Assembly: GCA_949957035.1 (NCBI GenBank)
Contig: CATLIP010000004.1
Coordinates: forward strand, 1-19,870
Length of the DNA: 19,870 bases
Direction: 5' to 3'
Origin: an uncultured Lachnospiraceae bacterium
GTDB taxonomy: Bacteria > Bacillota_A > Clostridia > Lachnospirales > Lachnospiraceae
Both the position numbers and the translations under genes were made by a program. The notes under the pieces are model-generated. The model was given only the letters and a program-made list of their open reading frames with translations. It was not told where the DNA came from and made no database searches. The first letter of the stretch is position 1, and each line of letters begins with the position of its first letter. Shown in pieces: positions 14,218 to 19,870 of the stretch.

Positions 14218-14923
14218 GGAATATCTGTTTAGCATAGTAAAGGCTATGGGGATTACGGCAGCTACGGCATGGTTGTATTACCGGTCTTTTTGGATGACGC
14301 TTTTGTTGCTTCCGCTTTTTCTATGGCATTTCCACATGATGGAAGAAGAGTGGGCTATAAAGAAGGAGCAGGAATTTCAGGTACAGTTTAAAGAAGCAAT
14401 ACAGGCAGTATCCTCGGCGCTTAATACAGGATATTCCGTAGAAAATGCATTTCGGGAGGCTCAGAAGGAACTCAAGCTAATCTATCCGGAGAAAGCAAGA
14501 ATCTCAAAGGAAATGTTGATTATAGTCAGACAGTTACGGATTCATGTGGCAATGGAGCAGATTTTAGAGGAATTTGGAATGCGTGTACAGACAGAGGATG
14601 TACGAAATTTTGTTACGGTGTTCGCAGCGGCGAAAAAGAGCGGCGGAAATATGATTGCCATTATACAGGATACAGCCAGGCAAATTGGGGATAAGATTGA
14701 TGTAAAAAGAGAGATTGATACGATACTTGCAGCAAAAAAGTATGAGTTTCGAGTGATGTCTGCAATACCTTACGCTATTATTGGCTATATGTCCTTAAGT
14801 TTTCCTGAATTTATGGATAGCTTGTATGGAAATGTATTTGGAATAGGGGTGATGACAGTATGCCTGGTAATCTATCTGGGAGCCTATTATCTTGGTATAA
14901 GACTGACAAGAATCGAGGTTTGA
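14114..14923 (+). CDS. TadB-like inner platform protein (T2SSF domain)
   Basis: This product of up to 269 residues is a type II secretion F-domain membrane protein, the TadB half of the platform that couples the ATPase to pilin insertion. Two hydrophobic spans lie near the N-terminus (SIVKAMGITAATAWLYY and SFWMTLLLLPLFLW) and two near the C-terminus around a cytoplasmic helical domain with SALNTGYSVENAFREA. The start is uncertain: ATG 14114 gives a 104-nt overlap with cpaF, while TTG 14144 has a GAAGGA 4 nt upstream and gives a smaller overlap. In either case the first residues are highly basic. The 3' end overlaps tadC by 64 nt. Confidence 0.88.
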   Translation: MQSFKRKKERLKGNGGRFRKLHTKKNYWQQDITVREYLFSIVKAMGITAATAWLYYRSFWMTLLLLPLFLWHFHMMEEEWAIKKEQEFQVQFKEAIQAVSSALNTGYSVENAFREAQKELKLIYPEKARISKEMLIIVRQLRIHVAMEQILEEFGMRVQTEDVRNFVTVFAAAKKSGGNMIAIIQDTARQIGDKIDVKREIDTILAAKKYEFRVMSAIPYAIIGYMSLSFPEFMDSLYGNVFGIGVMTVCLVIYLGAYYLGIRLTRIEV

Positions 14924-16137
14924 TTCTAAAATATATGGCGGCAGGCGGTATGATGGTTCTGGGGATTTTTCTTCTGGCGTCGGATTATCTGCGGTCTTCA
15001 ACGGAAACAGAAGGCGTCTTTGAGAGAAATGCTTATGGCAAAGGGAGCAGGACAGAAGAGTTAAAGGTTGCAATTCAAGGAGAGGCGGATAAGATTCCTA
15101 TAGAGGTTGAGATTGCTGAGCAGCAGTACTCAGAAAAGGAGATACAGGAACTATTTGACAGAATTATTTTAAGAATGGAAAAAATGATTCTTGGGGAGAA
15201 TGAGAGTCTTGACCGGATTGGATCCAATATGAACCTTCTGACAAAGATTCCAGACGAACCGGTAGAAGTGTCTTGGGAGCTGGATCATTATGACGTGATG
15301 AATGTCAGGGGAGAGCTGCAGCCGGATTTTTTAAAGGAAGAAGGAACACTTGTTACCTTAAGGGCGGTTCTTACTTATTGCGAAAATGAGGAAAAGAAAG
15401 CATTGTATCAATGTACAGCAAATGTATTTTCAAAAGAGCAGGACGAAGAGACGAAGGAAAGGAACCAGATTGAGGAAGTAATCAGAATGCAGGAGGAGGA
15501 GAGCCGGACCAGTAAGAAGCTGAAGCTCCCGAAAAAAATTTTAAACAGAGAGGCAGTATATTATCAGAAAATGGACAGTCGTGGGCTGGTGCTGGTTTTT
15601 ATGGGAGTCCTTACAGGGATATTGCTGTACGCATTAGAATTTCAAAACAAAGTAAAAGAGAAAGAAAAGAGAAGGCAGCAGATGCTCCTAGATTATCCCG
15701 AAATTGTAAATAAGATGGCGCTTTTTCTTGGGGCAGGAATGACGGCGAAGCGCGCTTGGAAAAAAGTAGTAGAAGACTATGGACGTCAGAAAGAAATCTG
15801 GGGAGAGCGGTATGCTTATGAGGAAATGAAGAGAACCTGCCATGAGATGGATAGCGGCGCCACAGAAGCAGAGAGTTATGAGAAATTTGGGAGGCGCTGT
15901 GATAACCATGTGTATGTAAGATTTGGCGCGTTATTGTCACAAAATTTGAGAAAAGGAACAAAAGGACTGACACAGTTATTGAAGCTTGAATCCATCCAGG
16001 CTTTTGAAGAGCGGAAAGCGTTAGCAAAACGGCTTGGAGAAGAAGCAGGGACGAAACTGTTGCTGCCAATGTTTATGATGTTGGCAATCGTGTTGATAAT
16101 TGTGATTGTTCCGGCGTTTCTGTCAGTGCAGATTTGA
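14860..16137 (+). CDS. TadC-like platform protein with large extracytoplasmic insertion
   Basis: This 425-residue membrane protein carries a type II secretion F domain in its C-terminal half (about 270-400; MLLDYPEIVNKMALFLGAGM) and a final span near 402-423, as TadC does. Unlike a plain TadC, the N-terminal span (about 22-44) is followed by about 195 polar, acidic residues (45-240) before the next span (242-262). If the N-terminus is inside, this insertion faces outside the membrane. ATG 14860 has GGGGTGA 7 nt upstream and overlaps tadB by 64 nt. The insertion has no motif I recognise. TadC role is well supported; the role of the added domain is open. Confidence 0.87.
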   Translation: MPGNLSGSLLSWYKTDKNRGLILKYMAAGGMMVLGIFLLASDYLRSSTETEGVFERNAYGKGSRTEELKVAIQGEADKIPIEVEIAEQQYSEKEIQELFDRIILRMEKMILGENESLDRIGSNMNLLTKIPDEPVEVSWELDHYDVMNVRGELQPDFLKEEGTLVTLRAVLTYCENEEKKALYQCTANVFSKEQDEETKERNQIEEVIRMQEEESRTSKKLKLPKKILNREAVYYQKMDSRGLVLVFMGVLTGILLYALEFQNKVKEKEKRRQQMLLDYPEIVNKMALFLGAGMTAKRAWKKVVEDYGRQKEIWGERYAYEEMKRTCHEMDSGATEAESYEKFGRRCDNHVYVRFGALLSQNLRKGTKGLTQLLKLESIQAFEERKALAKRLGEEAGTKLLLPMFMMLAIVLIIVIVPAFLSVQI

Positions 16138-16186
16138 ACCGCAAATCTAAAAGAGATAGGGTAGAAAAAGAAAGGGAGAGAATATT

Positions 16187-16375
16187 ATGTGGAGAATGCA
16201 GTGGATTTTGACAAAAATCAAAGAGAAATTAAAAGAAGAAGATGGAATTGGCGTAGTAGAGGTAATTTTGATTTTGGTGGTATTGATAGGATTGGTGATT
16301 ATATTCAAGTCACAGCTTACCAGTCTGGTACAGAATATCTTCCAGAAGATTGTAAGTGAGAGCTCCGGAATTTGA
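16187..16375 (+). CDS. Flp-type (type IVb) pilin
   Basis: This 62-residue small pilin would be the main structural subunit of the Tad pilus. A basic leader (about 1-20, with KIKEKLKEEDG) precedes the processing site G/IGVVE, with glutamate at +5 as required for type IV prepilin cleavage and assembly, then a hydrophobic helix of about 20 residues and a short polar tail. The +6 tyrosine of many Flp pilins is replaced by valine. ATG 16187 follows an AAAGGGAGAG ribosome-binding site. The enzyme for cleavage is encoded downstream (TadV-like). Only one copy is visible. The stop TGA overlaps the next ATG. Confidence 0.9.
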   Translation: MWRMQWILTKIKEKLKEEDGIGVVEVILILVVLIGLVIIFKSQLTSLVQNIFQKIVSESSGI

Positions 16376-17772
16376 TGTTAGGATATAGCGGCTTGAAATT
16401 TGACCAAAAAAAATGCCGGGGAGAAGTAACGGCATATCTGAGCTTAATTTTTATTCTTTTGATTACTTTCGTGGGTGGAATTATGGAGAGCGCATCCATA
16501 CAGCTTGGGAAAAACTACCGAAGAGCGGATACAAATCGAGCCTTAGAGTGTGTATTTGCAGAATACCAGAAAGAGCTGTTGGAAGAATACGACATCTTTG
16601 CATTGGATGGAAGTTATGAGACAGGGCAGTATGCAGAAAAAAATGTGACAGACCGTTTGAGCTATTATGATGAAGGAAGAATCAGGCATGAAGTAGAAAG
16701 AATCCGGTTTTTAACGGATAATGGATGCAGCGCTTTTTTTAGCCAGATTGCAGCATATATGGAACATAAGTATGGATTAGATGTTATGAAGGACATGTCA
16801 AGCATGACCCATATGTGGGGGCAGCAGGAGGAAAAAGCAAAGGATTATGTAGTTGAGGAAAATGAATGGCAGAAAAGCATGGACGGATTATTAGAAGAGA
16901 ATGAAAGTGAACTTCCGCAGGAGAATAATCCCATGGCCCATGTAGCACAGTTAAAGAAATCACCTATATTGGATTTGGTGATGCCCAGAGAAGAGGCTGT
17001 GTCAGAAAAGGCTATAGAGAATGAGGAAATGTTGTCTTCCAGGCGGCGAAATCAAGGGTATGGGGTGTTCTCGGATATTTCTGCAAATGAAAACCTGTCA
17101 TCGCTGCTGTACGGAGAATATTTGCTGGAGCATTTTTCAAAGTTTACGGATAAGGAACATGTAGGAGTGTTGGACTATGAATTAGAATATATCTTGGCAG
17201 GAAAAGACAGTGATAGAAAAAACTTAGAATATATAGTTCGAAAATTATTACTTTTCAGGTTTGTTCCCAATTATGCATATATTCAGACAGATAGTGAAAT
17301 GAAGGCAGAAGCAAGAACTGCAGCGATGACCCTGTGTACAATACTTGCCGTTCCGGCTATTACGGAGGCGGCAGCCCAAGGGATTCTTCTGGCATGGGCA
17401 TATGGAGAATCAATCATGGATATTCGGTCTTTATTGAAGGGAAGCAGGGTTCCATTAGCGAAGTCGAAGGAAAGTTGGCAGTTACAGTTATCCAAGTTAT
17501 TTACCCTTGGTACGGCAGAAGACCAAAGTGAAGGAAGAGATGATGAAAGAGGGATTGGATACTCAGAATATCTTCGTATGCTGCTATTTCTTGCAAAGAA
17601 GGATGCAACTGCCCTTAGATCCCTTGGAGTAATAGAGCAAAATATGAGAAAAATTTACGGGCAGATATATTTTCGTGCAGATTATTGTATTAGCAGGATA
17701 GAGATTTGCTCGGTGTGTGATTTAAGAAGAGGAATTCAATATCAATTTAAGACATACTATGATTATCATTAA
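16375..17772 (+). CDS. DUF5702-like Tad-locus protein with TadE-like N-terminus
   Basis: This 465-residue protein starts with about 18 polar residues, then a membrane helix (about 19-37, AYLSLIFILLITFVGGIME) and a long, mostly helical extracytoplasmic region with acidic stretches. A second hydrophobic patch lies near 320-345 (AAMTLCTILAVPAITEAA). The arrangement matches DUF5702 proteins of clostridial Tad loci, thought to be pilus-associated. Function is not established. ATG 16375 overlaps the pilin stop (TGATG); an in-frame TTG three bases earlier is less likely. A 114-nt gap to the next gene contains the left arm of the inverted repeat at 17801. Confidence 0.78.
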   Translation: MLGYSGLKFDQKKCRGEVTAYLSLIFILLITFVGGIMESASIQLGKNYRRADTNRALECVFAEYQKELLEEYDIFALDGSYETGQYAEKNVTDRLSYYDEGRIRHEVERIRFLTDNGCSAFFSQIAAYMEHKYGLDVMKDMSSMTHMWGQQEEKAKDYVVEENEWQKSMDGLLEENESELPQENNPMAHVAQLKKSPILDLVMPREEAVSEKAIENEEMLSSRRRNQGYGVFSDISANENLSSLLYGEYLLEHFSKFTDKEHVGVLDYELEYILAGKDSDRKNLEYIVRKLLLFRFVPNYAYIQTDSEMKAEARTAAMTLCTILAVPAITEAAAQGILLAWAYGESIMDIRSLLKGSRVPLAKSKESWQLQLSKLFTLGTAEDQSEGRDDERGIGYSEYLRMLLFLAKKDATALRSLGVIEQNMRKIYGQIYFRADYCISRIEICSVCDLRRGIQYQFKTYYDYH

Positions 17773-17800
17773 AAAGTATTCCTTTGTGAAAAAGAACAGG

Positions 17801-17955
17801 GGCGGATACAGATGCCCTTTCGGGTATCAGACTAATCCAGAATAACAGACAAGTAAAAATCAATAGAAAGGAGAAGGATTCGTGCGATGAAAAGTAAAAC
17901 ACTCCCCTCACATTCAAAAAATTCTTATCTGTCCGAAAGGGTATCTGTATCCGCC
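17801..17955. repeat. Near-perfect 23-bp inverted repeat bracketing the TadE start
   Basis: The arm at 17801-17823 starts GGCGGATACAGAT and ends CCCTTTCGG. The arm at 17933-17955 is its reverse complement at 22 of 23 positions; the exception is a G-U pair in RNA. Flanking bases extend the helix by about three pairs on each side, using G-U pairs. The 109-nt spacer holds the ribosome-binding site and start codon of the TadE gene; the right arm lies in its codons 16-23. A competing small hairpin GATGCCC-tttc-GGGTATC occupies 17811-17828. Confidence 0.9.
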
Positions 17956-18693
17956 TCTAAAAAAGCCAGTATTACAGTGGAGGCGTCTATGGCGGTTCCT
18001 ATTTTCTTTTTGGCAGTTGTGACTCTTCTGTATATGATGGAAATTATGGCAATTCAAACATCTATGCGCTCTGGCCTGCAGTATGCGGGAAAGAAAGCCG
18101 CAGAAGAAGCAACGGAGCTTAAAATGGTTATACCTTCGCGTCTGGAGCAGGATGTAGTAGAGGCAATAGGCGCGGCACGTCTGGAGCGAAGTATTGTTCT
18201 TGGCGGAAGCGGCGGAGTCAAGTGTGACGGCTCGAGAATCTCTCCACGAACAGGAATTGGAGAATTGCTGGTTACATATGAAGTGCGGCTGCCTATTCCA
18301 ATGTTTGGAGCGCCGCCTGTCAAGTATCGGGAAAAAATGCGAATCAAGGTCTGGAGCGGGTACGAGAAGACAGGGTTAGACTTGGATAATGAAGAGACAG
18401 TTTATATTACGGAGACAGGAATAGTATATCATAAGGACTATCATTGTACATATCTGGAATTATCGATTCACATGGTTCCAGCCGAAGAGATTGGGAATCT
18501 GAGGAATAAAGGCGGAGGAAAATATTACCCTTGTGAGCATTGTATGAGAAATGGAGGAAATGGAGTGTATATTACGGATACAGGAAACCGATATCACAGT
18601 TCATTGTCCTGTAGTGGTTTAAAACGTACAGTTTATGCCGTTCCACTGTCAGAAGTTATTGGAAAGGGGGCATGTTCCAGATGCGGGTTATGA
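17887..18693 (+). CDS. TadE-like pseudopilin with two C-terminal His/Cys modules
   Basis: This 268-residue protein has a 26-residue polar leader, then KASITVEASMAVPIFFLA, a TadE-type hydrophobic helix in which Glu lies at +5 if cleavage falls before SITVE. An extracytoplasmic domain follows to about residue 165. The C-terminus holds two similar modules: the first with Y181-H182, C187, C216 and C219, the second with Y236-H237, C242, C263 and C266. The pattern YH-x4-C...CxxC suggests metal binding or disulfides. Minor pilins of Tad systems prime assembly or sit at the tip. ATG 17887 has AAAGGAG/GAGAAGG upstream. The 3' end overlaps the peptidase gene. The start region lies inside an inverted repeat. 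Confidence 0.82.
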   Translation: MKSKTLPSHSKNSYLSERVSVSASKKASITVEASMAVPIFFLAVVTLLYMMEIMAIQTSMRSGLQYAGKKAAEEATELKMVIPSRLEQDVVEAIGAARLERSIVLGGSGGVKCDGSRISPRTGIGELLVTYEVRLPIPMFGAPPVKYREKMRIKVWSGYEKTGLDLDNEETVYITETGIVYHKDYHCTYLELSIHMVPAEEIGNLRNKGGGKYYPCEHCMRNGGNGVYITDTGNRYHSSLSCSGLKRTVYAVPLSEVIGKGACSRCGL

Positions 18694-19121
18694 GCCAGAT
18701 TACGGCCATTTTAGTTCTTTCAGTTCTTTCTGTTGGAGATATTTATTTTCGGAAAATACCGGTTTATATTTTGATAGCTTGTAATTTAGCAGCTATGGGA
18801 TATCAGATTTACATAGGTAGAGAGGATGTCTGGCTGATATTAGGAGGAATCGGGGTTGGTATATTGTTTTTTTTAATCAGCAGGGTAACCAGAGAGGAAA
18901 TTGGATATGGGGATAGCTGGATAATACTTATATTAGGAATTTATCTTGGTATGTGGAGGCTGTTAGAGGTGTTATCGACTGCATTTTTGCTGCTTTCATT
19001 GACAGCAGTGGTTTGTTTGTCAGTGAAGAGGATGTCCAGAAAATATAAACTTCCGTTTATTCCGTTTCTTGCGGCGGGATATCTGTGCAGTATTTTTACG
19101 GAAGGGATGTTCTGGAAGTGA
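18681..19121 (+). CDS. TadV/CpaA-type prepilin peptidase
   Basis: This membrane aspartic peptidase of the A24 family (146 residues from this start) would cleave the leader of Flp and TadE-like prepilins at the inner membrane. It has four to five hydrophobic spans and the two catalytic aspartates: D in SVGDIYFRKIP and D in GYGDSW. There is no N-terminal methyltransferase domain, as usual for TadV. Three starts are possible: ATG 18672 is too close to the AAAGGGGG site; ATG 18681 is about 10 nt from it; ATG 18690 overlaps the upstream stop as ATGA. I chose 18681 by spacing. The stop overlaps the GTG start of the next gene. Confidence 0.88.
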   Translation: MRVMSQITAILVLSVLSVGDIYFRKIPVYILIACNLAAMGYQIYIGREDVWLILGGIGVGILFFLISRVTREEIGYGDSWIILILGIYLGMWRLLEVLSTAFLLLSLTAVVCLSVKRMSRKYKLPFIPFLAAGYLCSIFTEGMFWK

Positions 19122-19537
19122 GAAAGTATAAACGAATAAAGAAATATAAATTGCAGGGTAGTATGACGGTAGAAATGTCCTTTCTTATGCCTGTGATTCT
19201 GCTTCTGATTATGGGGTGTATCCTGGCAGTATTCTATTATCATGATAAAAACATATTATCCGGAGCAGCTTATGAAACGGTTGTGGTGGGAAGTACAAAA
19301 GCAAGGGAAAAAGACGGCATAAAAGAGGGCGAACTGGAGATGCTTTTTTATCAGAGAGCAAAAGATAAATGTATTATGTTTTCTCATCCTCAAGTCTCGG
19401 TTGAGATAGAGAAAGAAGAGATTGAAGTCAATGCGAGTGCGACAAGAAAATATATGAAAGTTTCAGTTATGAAAAGAGCAGCCATTACGGATCCGGAGAA
19501 AAAGATTAGAGATTTAAGGCGTTTAAAAAGAAAATAA
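19118..19537 (+). CDS. Second TadE-like pseudopilin
   Basis: This 139-residue protein has a basic leader (KYKRIKKYKLQG) followed by SMTVEMSFLMPVILLLIMG, a TadE-like hydrophobic helix with Glu at +5 if cleaved after Gly. A short extracytoplasmic helical domain and a very basic tail complete it. It lacks the His/Cys modules of the first TadE-like protein. GTG 19118 overlaps the peptidase stop (GTGA) and has GGAAGGGA about 10 nt upstream; the frame extends upstream to ATG 19085 without better support. It is likely a minor pilin in the same operon. Confidence 0.82.
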   Translation: MRKYKRIKKYKLQGSMTVEMSFLMPVILLLIMGCILAVFYYHDKNILSGAAYETVVVGSTKAREKDGIKEGELEMLFYQRAKDKCIMFSHPQVSVEIEKEEIEVNASATRKYMKVSVMKRAAITDPEKKIRDLRRLKRK

Positions 19538-19607
19538 TGAGAAGTTGTGTAATTTCTTCATGTGGGATGTAAATATTTATATTTAGAAGGGAGGCCAAAG
19601 GATAGAG

Positions 19608-19870
19608 ATGGAGCGTAAGATAACAATAGAAGAGGAAGTTTTTTATAAGGAAGACTATCAGATTAGAATGTTAAAAGCAAATAATCTGAATGGAATATTA
19701 AAGATGGGGGGAAGAGGAATCAATGAACACAGTTATTATGATTACGATGTTAGTGGAAAGATATCAATGAAGGCTATGTATGAGAGAAGTAAAATAAATT
19801 CAGAAGACATTAAAAAGTTTCTTAGAGATTTAAAAAATGTAATTAGGGAGGTGGAAACTTTTTTGTTGAA
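19608..19870 (+). CDS. DUF6382-like protein, N-terminal fragment (cut by window end)
   Basis: The 87 codons visible run off the window without a stop. The segment with EDYQIRMLKANNLNGILKMG, then YDYDVSGKISMKAMYE, matches the opening of DUF6382 proteins that are found last in clostridial Tad loci and often carry an FHA domain further on. That domain would recognise phosphothreonine and link the pilus to kinase signalling; it cannot be seen here. ATG 19608 has AAAGGA 4 nt upstream and AAGGGAGG further upstream (to 19594). The 70-nt gap from the previous gene shows no terminator, so it is probably in the same operon. Confidence 0.75.
   Translation, partial: MERKITIEEEVFYKEDYQIRMLKANNLNGILKMGGRGINEHSYYDYDVSGKISMKAMYERSKINSEDIKKFLRDLKNVIREVETFLL

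Noticed and set aside
15611..16069. 152-codon minus-strand frame inside tadC
   Set aside because: It is a shadow of the T2SSF-domain coding sequence, without a ribosome-binding site or recognisable domain.

Overview
The window looks like chromosomal DNA from a spore-forming-lineage member of the Clostridia, most likely family Lachnospiraceae. I infer this from protein recognition alone: MecA, CwlD, a BofA-family protein, a SleL/YaaH-type GH18 enzyme, an SPKTG-anchored surface protein, a Gram-positive Tad pilus locus with DUF5702-like and DUF6382-like members, strong AGGAGG ribosome-binding sites, and frequent GTG/TTG starts. No species can be named. I see no transposase, integrase, tRNA, rRNA or CRISPR array.

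Left part (1-2150). An AT-rich stretch holds a small cluster of DnaA-box-like 9-mers. It is followed by a DUF1858 redox-disulfide protein and, convergent to it, mecA; a long hairpin separates the two. Upstream of mecA, on the plus strand, a good promoter drives a roughly 205-nt segment whose two ends pair and which contains no credible ORF. This is a candidate 6S-like RNA. A 71-residue protein of unknown function follows.

Middle (2151-9490). The genes are: a membrane-anchored GH18 glycosidase with an arginine/glutamine-rich cytoplasmic tail and an SH3b domain; a one-protein sigma factor (sigma2 and sigma4 regions, one membrane span, about 495-residue ectodomain); an unknown 313-residue protein whose ribosome-binding site is paired in a long RNA hairpin; and a sortase-anchored surface protein closed by a perfect terminator.

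Minus-strand block (9490-11571). A DUF2508/YaaL-like protein, CwlD and a Sua5-type threonylcarbamoyl-AMP synthase read leftwards. The Sua5 gene has a -10 element placed so that its mRNA would start at the ATG. A bofA-like gene diverges from this block.

Right part (11938-19870). One long plus-strand Tad (type IVb/Flp) pilus operon has its own promoter. In order it encodes an atypical CpaE/TadZ ATPase, the CpaF/TadA motor ATPase, TadB, a TadC with a large extracytoplasmic insertion, an Flp pilin, a DUF5702-like protein, a TadE pseudopilin with two C-terminal His/Cys modules, a TadV/CpaA prepilin peptidase, a second TadE-like protein, and the start of a DUF6382-like gene cut by the window end. 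Most junctions overlap, which suggests translational coupling. The exception is the TadE gene, whose start region lies between the arms of a near-perfect 23-bp inverted repeat. A 21-codon ORF immediately precedes cpaE. Together these products would process, energise and assemble a thin surface pilus across a Gram-positive envelope.
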